Shown here: positions 1-7,394 of the stretch, one piece after another
How the letters are laid out: each line of letters begins with the position of its first letter
Position numbering within the stretch: position 1 is the first letter of the stretch
Notes under the pieces: model-generated
Databases searched by the model: none
The model's input: the letters and a program-made list of their open reading frames with translations, nothing else
Told to the model about the DNA's origin: nothing
NCBI GenBank assembly: GCA_035715725.1
Contig: DASTKT010000056.1
Location: forward strand, 1 to 16,716
Origin: JADGGV01 sp035715725
GTDB lineage: Bacteria; Gemmatimonadota; Gemmatimonadetes; Longimicrobiales; RSA9
DNA: 16,716 nt
Reading direction: 5' to 3'
Translations under genes and position numbers: made by a program

Positions 1-15
1 CCGTCGATCCGGTCC

Positions 16-1122
16 TCACCCGTCCCACAGCACCCCCCGGTCCACCTCCCCCACGCTCCTCCGCCCGCACAGCGCCATGACCATCGCCAGCTCGTGGCGC
101 AGCAGCTCGACGGACTGCCGCACGCCGTCCGCGCCCGCGACCGCCAGGCCATAGAGGTACGGCCGGCCGATCAGGACCGCCGCCGCCCCCAGCGCCAGCG
201 CCTTCAGCACGTCCGTCCCCCGCCGGACCCCGCCGTCCATCAGCACCGGCACCCGCCCCGCCACCCGCTCCACGACCTCCGGCAGCGCATCGATCGTCGC
301 CGGGAGCGTGTCCAGGTTCCGCCCGCCGTGGTTCGAGACGAGCACGCCGGCGCACCCCGCCTCGATCGAGCGGGCGGCGTCGTCGCCCGTCATGATCCCC
401 TTCAGCAGCAGCGGCAGCCGCGTGCTCTCGCGCAGCCACTCCACGTCCGCCCACGTCGGCACCACCCGCTCCAGGCTCGACACCGTGCGACGCCCCGAGT
501 TCACGTCGTACAGGTGCGGCGTCACGATCCCCGGCGGAAGCCGGAAATTCGCCCGCCGCTGCCGGTCCCGCGGACCGAGCACCGGCGTGTCGACCGTCAG
601 CACCAGCGCGCGGAAGCCCGCCTCCTCCACCTGCTTCACCAGCTCGGCCGTGAACTCCCGGTCCGACTGCAGGTAGAGCTGGAACCAGAGCGGCACCGTC
701 GCTTCCCGCCGGATCTCGTCGATCGGCGTCGTCGTCCCCGTGCTCACGACCCACGCCGCGCCCGCCGCGCTCGCCCCCCGCGCCGTCGCCACCTCCCCCT
801 CCGGGTGCAGCACCCGCTGGTACGCCGCCGGCGCCAGCAGGATCGGGTGCGCCAGCTCGTCGCCGAAAAGCCGCACCCGCGTGTCCACCCGCGAGACGTC
901 CTCCAGCACCCGCGACCGCAGCCGGATCCGGTCGAACGCCTCCCGGTTCCAGCGAACCGTATGCTCGTCCCCGGCCCCCGCCGCCAGGAACTCGTACGCC
1001 ATCGCCGGCAGCCGCGTCCGCGCCAGCGCCTCCAGATCGTGCAGGCTGACCGCCTGCTCCAGCATCTCGATCGTGCTCATGCCTCGAAGCTGCGTCGTCC
1101 ACGCGCCGCGATCAAGCGACAT
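16..1122 (-). CDS. FMN-dependent alpha-hydroxy-acid oxidizing protein (glycolate/lactate oxidase family)
   Basis: 368 aa, essentially full length for the family (about 360-390). FMN-dependent enzymes of this TIM-barrel family oxidise an L-2-hydroxy acid to the 2-oxo acid and reoxidise on O2 or the quinone pool. Family hallmarks are seen in order: AYEFLAAGAGDE (residues 42-53), APAAYQRVLHPEGE (97-110), FQLY (Y150), TVDTP (D178), the FMN-contacting Lys in LLKGI (K241), the catalytic His-Arg motif SNHGGR (H265, R268) and the FMN-phosphate loop DGGVRRGTDVLKALALGA near the C-terminus. The Tyr that spinach glycolate oxidase has as Y24 is Phe (F45) here. The start is uncertain: Met15 (codon at 1078-1080) fits the family N-terminus better than Met1, and neither has a clear Shine-Dalgarno. 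There is no signal peptide, so it is cytosolic or membrane-associated. Substrate cannot be told. It is divergent from the next gene, with 70 bases between. Confidence 0.9.
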   Translation of the reverse strand: MSLDRGAWTTQLRGMSTIEMLEQAVSLHDLEALARTRLPAMAYEFLAAGAGDEHTVRWNREAFDRIRLRSRVLEDVSRVDTRVRLFGDELAHPILLAPAAYQRVLHPEGEVATARGASAAGAAWVVSTGTTTPIDEIRREATVPLWFQLYLQSDREFTAELVKQVEEAGFRALVLTVDTPVLGPRDRQRRANFRLPPGIVTPHLYDVNSGRRTVSSLERVVPTWADVEWLRESTRLPLLLKGIMTGDDAARSIEAGCAGVLVSNHGGRNLDTLPATIDALPEVVERVAGRVPVLMDGGVRRGTDVLKALALGAAAVLIGRPYLYGLAVAGADGVRQSVELLRHELAMVMALCGRRSVGEVDRGVLWDG

Positions 1123-1192
1123 CTGTCGCGCCGCGATCTTCGGGTTGTCTTCGGGGTACTCACCCGCGGAACCTCAGCGGGACGGATCGACC

Positions 1193-2275
1193 ATGCTCAC
1201 CATCACACCCACGCGGGAGGGGAAGCTGCGCGTCCGCGGCCGCGGCCTGGAGGCGATCGTGGACACCGAGCGGCAGGCGGCCGACGTGGCCGGCCGGTGG
1301 GGCTACACGTTCTCGGTGCACCAGGCGCTGCGCGCGCTGCAGGAGGAGCGGGAGCGGCAGCCGGCGGCGGAGCCGGAGCCGTGGAGCGTGCGCGCCGGCG
1401 CGACCTCCGCTACGCCCCCGCCGCCGAGCGACGCGGCGCCGTCCGCTCCCGCGCCGGCTGCGCTCGAGGCAGCGCCGGCGCCCGCGACCGCGGGGCCGAA
1501 GCGCAACGGCAAGGCGGCGGCGACGAATGGTCGCTCCCCCGCGGCGCGACCGACGAAGACGACCGGCAGCACGGCGAAGGGCGCGGCGTCCGCCGAGCCG
1601 AAGCCGACGCGCACGGCTCGGGCGAGGCCCGCGGCCAGGACCGCGGCGAAGCCCGTGGCGAAGCCCGTGGCGAACGCCGAGGCAGAGCCCGTGGCGAACC
1701 CGGCGCGCGCTCCGAGGGAGCGGCGCGCGGCGAAGACCGCGAGCGTCGCGAAGGCGAAGGCCGCGCCGAAGGTGGCACGTGCCGCAACGGCGGAGCCCGT
1801 GACCAGGCCGGAGGCCGCCCCGAACGCGAAGCCCGCGCCGACGGACAAGGCCGCGGCGAAGGAGAAGAAGCCCGCCCCGAAGGGGAATGCCGCGCCGAAG
1901 CCGGAGCCCGCGCCGAAGCCGGAGCCCGTGCCGAAGCCGGAGGCGAAGTCGAAGCCGGAGGCGAAGTCGAAGCCGGAGGCCAGGTCGAAGCCGGAGCCCG
2001 CGAAGGCCGCGTCGCGCCGGGCGAGGAAGCCGCCGGCCGCCCCCGCCGCCGAGCCGGCCGCCTCGGTCGCGCCGAGGCGGCGCCGCGCCGCTGCGCCGGC
2101 CGCCGCGGACTCCATTGCCGCGCTGCGGGGCGTGTTCGCCCGGGGCGTCGAGCTGCTCCGCGCCGAGGAGCGCGGCGTGCTCCCGTTCGCGCGCGAGCCG
2201 TGGACGCGCCTGCGCGAGCAGGCGGAGCAGATCCTGGCGTGCCTGGAAGGGAAGCCGCTCACCGGTGTCCAGTAG
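1193..2275 (+). CDS. Ala/Pro/Lys-rich low-complexity protein, function unknown
   Basis: 360 aa from the ATG at 1193; the reading frame is open further upstream, but that part lies over the oxidase gene on the other strand. Third codon positions are almost all G or C, as in the confident genes. Three parts are visible. An N-terminal ordered segment (about 1-55) carries LRVRGRGLEAIVDTERQAAD and ends in a charged helix. A long disordered Ala/Pro/Lys/Glu region (about 56-300) contains tandem units such as KPEAKS and AKPVAKPVA. A C-terminal predicted helical segment (306-360, starting DSIAALRGVF) ends CLEGKPLTGVQ. The basic Ala/Lys/Pro linker resembles histone H1-like and HU-tail sequences, so nucleic-acid binding is possible, but no domain is recognised. 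It converges on the AraC gene, with 112 bases between that hold nothing I recognise. Confidence 0.65.
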   Translation: MLTITPTREGKLRVRGRGLEAIVDTERQAADVAGRWGYTFSVHQALRALQEERERQPAAEPEPWSVRAGATSATPPPPSDAAPSAPAPAALEAAPAPATAGPKRNGKAAATNGRSPAARPTKTTGSTAKGAASAEPKPTRTARARPAARTAAKPVAKPVANAEAEPVANPARAPRERRAAKTASVAKAKAAPKVARAATAEPVTRPEAAPNAKPAPTDKAAAKEKKPAPKGNAAPKPEPAPKPEPVPKPEAKSKPEAKSKPEARSKPEPAKAASRRARKPPAAPAAEPAASVAPRRRRAAAPAAADSIAALRGVFARGVELLRAEERGVLPFAREPWTRLREQAEQILACLEGKPLTGVQ

Positions 2276-2387
2276 AGATCGGCCAACGAGCGGCGCCGCA
2301 CGCGTCCGGCGGCATCGCGCGGGTTCGGCGCGCCGGGCCGCGCGGTGAGTGCGCCTCGGACGCGGCCGCGACGGGGAGATCTCCGGC

Positions 2388-3239
2388 TCAGCGCCCCGGT
2401 CCCGGGGTGAGCGCGGCGTCGAGGAAGCGTTCGCCGGCGCAGAACCGCGCGGGCGTCGTGCCGGCGAACTCGCGGTAGTCGCGGATCAGGTGGGATTGGT
2501 CGGCGTAGCCGAAGCGCACCACGGCGCCCGCCCAGCTCGCGTGCGGGCTCTCCTGCAGGAACGCGTGCGCGCGCCGGAAGCGCGTGATGCGGGCGAAGCG
2601 CTTGACCGAGAGCCCGAGCTCCTCGCGGAAGCGGCGGCGCAGCGTGCGCTCGCTGCACGCCAGCTCGGTCGCGAGCGCCGATACCCGGTGACCGACGCCG
2701 GAGCGAGCGATCCGCGCGACGGCCGCGGCCACCGGATCGAGGCGGGAGACGGCCCGGCGCAGTCGTCGCAGCAGGAACCGGTCGGTCGCCGCGACGCGCT
2801 CGGCGAAGCCCCGCGCGTGCATCACCTCGTCCGCCCACGCGCGCGCCTCCGCGCCGAGCGGCGGGGCGAGCAGGTCGGCCAGCGCGACGGCGCGATCGTG
2901 GAAGCCGCACCCCTCCAGGTGCAGCAGCGCGTTGGCGCCCAGCGGCGTGAAGTGGACGCAGAACGACCGCAGCGGGCCCGCGACCACGTTGTCGTGCCAG
3001 CGCGTGAGCGGGCCGATCAGGGAGCAGGGCAGAATCCGGCCGGCGCTGCCGGCGCCGTCGGTCCCGATGCCATCCATCGTCACCTGACCCGACCAGACGA
3101 CCGCGGCGACCGAGCCCGTCAGGGCGCTGAGCCGGTGCCGCAGCATCTCCCCCGGCGGGAGGTCGAGCGCGACCTGGACGTATCGGGACACGTGCGCACG
3201 GAGCGCGGGGTGCGGCGTCGTGCCGTGCGCGGGATGCAC
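2388..3239 (-). CDS. AraC-family transcriptional regulator (DUF6597-like N-terminal domain)
   Basis: 283 aa with a GTG start. The C-terminal DNA-binding domain has two helix-turn-helix units: VSALATELACSERTLRRRF starting at residue 186, then WAGAVVRFGYADQSHLIRDY with the family signature ending FAGTTPARF. The N-terminal part, with RSFCVHFTPLGANALL, looks like the DUF6597 sensor domain often joined to this HTH; the ligand is unknown. It is the last gene of the run 7159-2388 and begins 13 bases after the multicopper oxidase stop. The sequence GGGAGG (3246-3251) sits 6 bases before the GTG, which supports this start. Being in the operon suggests it regulates it, possibly in response to copper or a phenolic substrate. 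That is inference from position only. Confidence 0.88.
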   Translation of the reverse strand: MHPAHGTTPHPALRAHVSRYVQVALDLPPGEMLRHRLSALTGSVAAVVWSGQVTMDGIGTDGAGSAGRILPCSLIGPLTRWHDNVVAGPLRSFCVHFTPLGANALLHLEGCGFHDRAVALADLLAPPLGAEARAWADEVMHARGFAERVAATDRFLLRRLRRAVSRLDPVAAAVARIARSGVGHRVSALATELACSERTLRRRFREELGLSVKRFARITRFRRAHAFLQESPHASWAGAVVRFGYADQSHLIRDYREFAGTTPARFCAGERFLDAALTPGPGR

Positions 3240-3245
3240 GCGGCG

Positions 3246-3251
3246 CCTCCC
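3246..3251 (-). promoter_or_regulatory. Shine-Dalgarno of the AraC-family gene
   Basis: GGGAGG on the minus strand lies 6 bases before the GTG at 3239 and inside the 13-base gap after the multicopper oxidase stop. It fixes the start and supports co-transcription. Confidence 0.7.
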
Positions 3252-3252
3252 G

Positions 3253-5163
3253 TCACTTCGCCGGGTCGACGTGCATCAGCGCCATCATCCCCGAGCCGAG
3301 GTGCTCGGCGATGTGGCAGTGGAGCATCCAGGCGCCGGGGTTCGAGGCGTCGATCAGCAGGTCCACGGTCGAGCCGACGGGGATCAGCGCCGTGTCCTTC
3401 CAGACCAGGTTCGTCGTGCGCACGCCGTCGCGCGCGACGACGAGCATCCGCTGGCCGTGCAGGTGGATCGGGTGCTGCATCGGGTGGAACGAGCGGGGGT
3501 CGTTGAAGATGCGCAGCTTGACCACCGACCCCTGCGGGACGTGCCAGTCGATGTCCATGTTCTCCTTCCCGGTCGCGTCGTCCCGCAGGATCCAGCGGAC
3601 CTGGCGGCCGGTGGAGAGCCAGTTCATGTCCGGCATCCCGTCCACCCACTCGACGGGCGCGAAGTACGCGGTGTCGATGCTCATGAACTGGACGGTGGCG
3701 AGCGGGAGCGCCGTCGTCTCGACGGTGAGCGTCAGCCGCTCGTCCGGCTCCTTGTCGAAGTACGGGCGGTATTTCTCGATCTCCCGCGAGACGGCGCCGT
3801 TCGCGCGCAGCGTCGCGAACGTCTTGCCGTGGTCGGGCGCGGCCGGCGCCGCGTCGACCGTCACGAAGCCCAGCGTGTCGACCTCCGGCTCGAACTCGCC
3901 GCGGAAGTGGTTGATGGCCTGGATGGCGTTGACGAGCGCGTAGCGCCCCGGCCGGTCGAAGCGGACCTGCACGACGTAGCGCTCCGCCGGCGCCAGTACG
4001 ACGCTCGGCACCCGCTCCTCGCGCTCGAAGCGGCTGACGTCCGAGGCGACGACCTTCATCGCCGCGCCGCCGAACGACAGGTTGTAGGTCCGGGAGCTGG
4101 ACGCGTTCGTCAGGTAGAAGCGCACCACCTCGCCCCGCTTCACCCGCAGCGCGTAGCGCGGCTCCGCGTTGACCAGCAGCACGTTGCCGATGCGCCCCAT
4201 CAGCGCGAAGTCCGGCCCCTCCTTCCCGAACGGGATCAGCGTGTCGCCGTTCATGAGCAGGTCGTCGAGGACCAGCACCTGCTCGCGGTTCGCCGGCGAG
4301 TAGTAGTCCCGGTCCGGCGAGTCGACGAGCATGTTGCCGAACAGCCCCATCGCCTGCTCGATGTCCTCGCGGACGTGGGGATGGTACCAGTAGACGCCCG
4401 CATCCGGGAAATGGACGGTGTAGACGAAGCTCCCGCCCGGCGCGACCTCCGCCTGCGTCACGCCCGGCACGCCGTCGCTGCGGTTGTCCAGCCGCACGCC
4501 GTGCCAGTGGACCGCGCTGGGCAGGTCGATGCCGTTGCGGAAGCGGACCGTGATCGTCGCGTTCTGCGGGACGCGGATCAGCGGGCCGGGCACCTGCCCG
4601 TTGAAGCCGTACATCGGGAACGTCCGCCCGCGGATCGTACGCCGGACGAGCATGGCGGTGAGGTCCAGCGTGTCGCCGTCCGCCAGCCGCGCGACCTGCG
4701 TCGGCCGCGCCGCCGGCAGCGAGGCCGGGTCCACGCCCGCGCCCGGGAGGAACGGCGTCAGGCCCGTCGTCAGCCCCATGAGGCCGGGGATCATCGGCAT
4801 CCCGGCGGGCATCGGGATCGGCATCGACATGGCGCCGTGGTGCATCCCCGGCATGGCCATGGGCGACGTCGCCGCCGCCGGATCGCCGGGCCCCGGCTTC
4901 GCGCCCGCGGCCGCCGGCGTTCCGGACGGACCGGGCTTCGACTTCGCGCCCGCCGCCGGCTTTCCGGTCGGGCCGGGCGTCGGCCTGGCGCCCTTCGCGG
5001 CCGGCTTCGCCGAGTCGCCGTGCATGCCGTGCATGTCGTGCATCGCCGGCATCTCCTTCTCCGGCGGCTTCGGCTTCTGCTGCTGGGCGGATGCGCGGGC
5101 GGCCGGCAGCGCCGCGAGCGCGCCCGCCAGCAGCACGATCCGGGCGGTCCGGCGCGCGCTCAC
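3253..5163 (-). CDS. secreted multicopper oxidase (laccase/CueO type) with Met/His-rich N-terminal extension
   Basis: 636 aa. Two GTG codons stand side by side (5166 and 5163). The second overlaps the previous gene's stop as GTGA and is preferred. A signal peptide (about 1-26, cut after RASA) exports it. Residues about 27-140 form a Pro/Ala/Lys linker with Met- and His-rich clusters (MHDMHGMHG, MAMPGMHHGAMSMP, MPIPMPAGMPMIPG). All four copper-binding motifs are present: HWHG (219-222), WYHPH (HPH at 261-263), HPMQHPIHLHG (560-570) and HCHIAEHLGSGM (615-626, with M626 in the axial type-1 position). So a type-1 copper site and a trinuclear cluster should both be functional. Family members oxidise phenols or metal ions (Cu+, Mn2+, Fe2+) and reduce O2 to water. 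The Met/His clusters suggest copper handling, but the substrate is not determinable. The catalytic core of about 480 residues is of three-domain size. Confidence 0.95.
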   Translation of the reverse strand: MSARRTARIVLLAGALAALPAARASAQQQKPKPPEKEMPAMHDMHGMHGDSAKPAAKGARPTPGPTGKPAAGAKSKPGPSGTPAAAGAKPGPGDPAAATSPMAMPGMHHGAMSMPIPMPAGMPMIPGLMGLTTGLTPFLPGAGVDPASLPAARPTQVARLADGDTLDLTAMLVRRTIRGRTFPMYGFNGQVPGPLIRVPQNATITVRFRNGIDLPSAVHWHGVRLDNRSDGVPGVTQAEVAPGGSFVYTVHFPDAGVYWYHPHVREDIEQAMGLFGNMLVDSPDRDYYSPANREQVLVLDDLLMNGDTLIPFGKEGPDFALMGRIGNVLLVNAEPRYALRVKRGEVVRFYLTNASSSRTYNLSFGGAAMKVVASDVSRFEREERVPSVVLAPAERYVVQVRFDRPGRYALVNAIQAINHFRGEFEPEVDTLGFVTVDAAPAAPDHGKTFATLRANGAVSREIEKYRPYFDKEPDERLTLTVETTALPLATVQFMSIDTAYFAPVEWVDGMPDMNWLSTGRQVRWILRDDATGKENMDIDWHVPQGSVVKLRIFNDPRSFHPMQHPIHLHGQRMLVVARDGVRTTNLVWKDTALIPVGSTVDLLIDASNPGAWMLHCHIAEHLGSGMMALMHVDPAK

Positions 5164-5765
5164 CACCTGGCGTTCCGGAAGAGGGGATGGGTCAGGAAGG
5201 ACTGCAGCCAGCCGCTCGGCGAGGTGCCGTGCAGCACGGTCGGGCCGGCGTGCGCCTGGACGCCCGGCGACGCCTCCGCCGTGATCACCAGCAGGAACTT
5301 GTTCAGCTCCACCGTGCCGACCGTGGTCGTGCCGTTCCCGACCGGCCCGAGGCGCACCCAGCGGCTCAGGTCCGTCGTCGCCGCCCAGGCGACGTACGCG
5401 GAGTACGCGCCCAGCGTGGCCGGCGCCGGGAGCCCGGCGGCCGTGACCTGCACGTCGTAGCGCGCGCGCCCATCCGACGTCACCGCCACGCCGAACGGCG
5501 AGGCGGCGGAGACGAGGCGCGCCTGGCCGGTCGCGCCCGGCGCGCGGGGCGTCGGGTGCAGGAGGATGTCGTAGGGGCCGGCGGGGGTACGCGGGGCGGG
5601 CGCGGACGGGCCGGTTCCGCCATGGCTCCGCCCCGCGGACGGCGCCATCGTATCAGCGGGGGGGGCCTCGCCGGCCGGCCGCGCGCCCGCGACGGCCAGC
5701 GCCAGCGCGAGCACCGCCGCCGGCCCGGCCACCCGCGCCCGCATCCCGCCGCCGCGCACGCTCAC
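5160..5765 (-). CDS. small secreted protein, function unknown
   Basis: 201 aa from the GTG at 5765, which overlaps the previous gene's stop as GTGA; an internal ATG at 5744 is the alternative. An N-terminal signal peptide (MRAR followed by AVLALALAVAGA) is followed by a Pro/Ala/Ser/Gly linker and then a compact domain from about residue 55 (GPYDILLHPTPR). Its end, LVITAEASPGVQAHAGPTVL, loosely recalls the Ig-like extracytoplasmic domain of RskA-type anti-sigma factors. That resemblance is weak, and there is no obvious membrane anchor or zinc-binding anti-sigma region. The protein ends FRNARW. Tight coupling on both sides to a propeller and a multicopper oxidase suggests the three work together in the periplasm or outside the cell. 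Confidence 0.82.
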   Translation of the reverse strand: MSVRGGGMRARVAGPAAVLALALAVAGARPAGEAPPADTMAPSAGRSHGGTGPSAPAPRTPAGPYDILLHPTPRAPGATGQARLVSAASPFGVAVTSDGRARYDVQVTAAGLPAPATLGAYSAYVAWAATTDLSRWVRLGPVGNGTTTVGTVELNKFLLVITAEASPGVQAHAGPTVLHGTSPSGWLQSFLTHPLFRNARW

Positions 5766-7159
5766 CGCCGCGCGCCCGCGCCGCCCAGCAGCGCCGTCGG
5801 CCGCCCCGAGCCCTCCGGCCCGCGATCCCAGTCCTGCACGCTCGAGATGTTCGGCATCCCGTGGTCGTGGCCGTTCCAGCCGGTGAAGCCGTCCATCTTG
5901 AACAGCCACAGCCCGCTGCGCATGTCGGAGAGCACGACCAGCCCGTCCGAGTTGCGCACGTCCACGCCGAACGCGCCCTGCTCGACGCTCGTCGTGCTCT
6001 GCCAGCCGTTGTCGGGCGTGCCGCCGAAGCCATGCTCGTGCTGGCACTCGCACGTGTAGTAGTGCCCGACCGTCTTCGGGTTGCGCGGGTCGGTCATGTC
6101 GAAGACCTGCAGCCCATCCTCGTACGCGGAGACGAAGACGTACGGCCAGCGCACCTCGTGGTTGTGCGAGAGGTCGCGCCAGTCGGCCGTCCACGCGCCG
6201 ATCGGCGTGTCCAGGTTCTGGGCCTTCCCCGTCTGCCCCGGCGTCAGGTCCCAGATCCGCAGCGGCGTGTACTGGTACTCCGTCTCCGTGACCGCGTACT
6301 TGCCGTCCGGCGACGGCGTGAACGTATGCGCGATGTCGAGCCCGAGCCCCGTGATCGTGAAGAGCTGCTTCGGCGCCTCCGGGTGCGTCACGTCCCACGC
6401 CGAGTAGCCGCCGAGTCCCGCGCCGTAGAACTTGTCCTGGTGCGTCGCCGGATCGTAGCCGACGTAGAAGTCGTGGTAGCCGCCGGCGCCGATCTGCCGG
6501 AACGGCGTCGGGTTCGGCACCTCGCCGACCAGCCACGTGCTCTCCGGCGCGCCACTGACGATCTTGTCGAGATCATACACCAGCGCCTTGGGCTGGCCGA
6601 CCGTCGCGAAGTACAGCGCCCGGCCGTCCGAGTGCTTGTAGGCGAACGTGTTGTGGAAGCCGCCCGGCGACTGCGGGTAGCGGATCCGCGCCACCTCCTT
6701 GACCTTCCGGCCGTCCGGCAGCCCCGTCACGTCGAAGATCACCGCGCCCAGGTCCTGGTCCGGGCCCCCCTGCATGAACTGCAGCGACTGCGCGTAGTAG
6801 TACCGGCCGCGGATCTTGAAGTACTTCCCGTCCATCGCGCCGATCCCCCGGTGCAGCTCCGGGTTCTCGATCGTCCACTCGAACACCTTCTTCGGGTTCG
6901 ACGGGTCGCGGATGTCGTAGACCTGCGTGTTGAAGTTCGTGAACCCGGACAGGTAGACGTACGGCCGCCCCGGCTCCTGCTCGATCTCGATGTCGGCCGC
7001 CTTCCACGCCCCCGGGTTGGCGACGACGTGACCCAGCATGTGCACCTTCTCGCTGCCGCCATGCTTCTGATCGAACGCCGGCACCGGCACGCCCGGGTCC
7101 TGTGCCCGGGCCGCCGTCGCCAGTCCGAGCACCGCGAGAACGACCAGGAATCCGCGCAT
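5762..7159 (-). CDS. secreted LVIVD-type beta-propeller protein with recurring histidines
   Basis: 465 aa, first gene of the operon, with a strong AGGAGG Shine-Dalgarno 4 bases before the ATG. A signal peptide (1-19, cut ARA|QD) exports it. The rest is a series of beta-propeller blades with the LVIVD-style repeat: VYDIRDPSNPK (about 80-90), VIFDVTGLPDGR (140-151), AWDVTHPEAPK (253-263), IWDLTPGQTGK (301-311) and VFDMTDPRNPK (351-361). A His recurs near the start of successive blades: H103, GFHNTF (H168), GYHDFY (H228), IAHTFT (H277) and SHNHEVRW (H331, H333). A C-x-C-x-H-x-H cluster follows at 368-374. In the related selenium-binding protein/methanethiol oxidase propellers, histidines at the channel bind copper. 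A metal site here is therefore plausible but inferred. No enzymatic activity can be assigned. Confidence 0.88.
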   Translation of the reverse strand: MRGFLVVLAVLGLATAARAQDPGVPVPAFDQKHGGSEKVHMLGHVVANPGAWKAADIEIEQEPGRPYVYLSGFTNFNTQVYDIRDPSNPKKVFEWTIENPELHRGIGAMDGKYFKIRGRYYYAQSLQFMQGGPDQDLGAVIFDVTGLPDGRKVKEVARIRYPQSPGGFHNTFAYKHSDGRALYFATVGQPKALVYDLDKIVSGAPESTWLVGEVPNPTPFRQIGAGGYHDFYVGYDPATHQDKFYGAGLGGYSAWDVTHPEAPKQLFTITGLGLDIAHTFTPSPDGKYAVTETEYQYTPLRIWDLTPGQTGKAQNLDTPIGAWTADWRDLSHNHEVRWPYVFVSAYEDGLQVFDMTDPRNPKTVGHYYTCECQHEHGFGGTPDNGWQSTTSVEQGAFGVDVRNSDGLVVLSDMRSGLWLFKMDGFTGWNGHDHGMPNISSVQDWDRGPEGSGRPTALLGGAGARR

Positions 7160-7163
7160 CGAG

Positions 7164-7169
7164 CCTCCT
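7164..7169 (-). promoter_or_regulatory. Shine-Dalgarno of the propeller gene
   Basis: AGGAGG on the minus strand ends 4 bases before the ATG at 7159. It is a perfect anti-16S match and the strongest ribosome-binding site in the window, which suits the first gene of an operon. No convincing -35/-10 pair was seen upstream of it. Confidence 0.8.
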
Positions 7170-7300
7170 GAGTGGACGACGAAGATCAGGGCGCGAGCCG
7201 GCCCGAGCCGGCCGGGACCGGCCAGGCGCCGTGCGAAACAGCGACCGTCGTGGGATCGGCCAAAGGTAGGGCCCCCCGCCCGCGCCCGGCAACCGCGGCC

Positions 7301-7364
7301 CGAGCGGGCGAGCGGGCGAGCGGGCGAGCGGGCGAGCGGGCGAGCGGGCGAGCGGGCGAGCGGG
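7301..7364. repeat. octamer tandem repeat, 8 exact copies of CGAGCGGG
   Basis: Eight identical 8-base units lie back to back in the 223-base space between the membrane-protein gene (stop at 7395) and the propeller operon. They sit about 140-205 bases upstream of the operon's first codon. There are no spacers, so this is not a CRISPR array. An 8-base period does not keep a reading frame, and no gene covers it. The unit resembles the GGGGAGCG octamers in the ends of the elements at 11635 and 16499. Confidence 0.95.
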
Positions 7365-7394
7365 CGCGAAGATTCCGGCGCACGGCGCCGGCGG

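Noticed and set aside
94..2478. 794-codon open frame on the plus strand, Arg/Pro/His-rich
   Set aside because: It overlaps the hydroxy-acid oxidase on the other strand and the AKP-rich gene in another frame. The composition is that of a GC-rich shadow frame with no domain.
1303..2910. 535-codon open frame on the minus strand, rich in Ala/Gly/Phe
   Set aside because: It is the antisense of the AKP-repeat gene and overlaps the AraC gene. Its apparent GFGAGSGF repeats are just the reverse of the KPEAKS-type codons.
3220..5460. 746-codon open frame on the plus strand
   Set aside because: It is antisense to the multicopper oxidase, whose copper motifs are intact. It is rich in Arg, Asp, Val and His, as expected from a shadow frame.
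7301..7364. CRISPR array
   Set aside because: The units are 8 bases with no spacers, and there are no cas genes; this is a simple tandem repeat.
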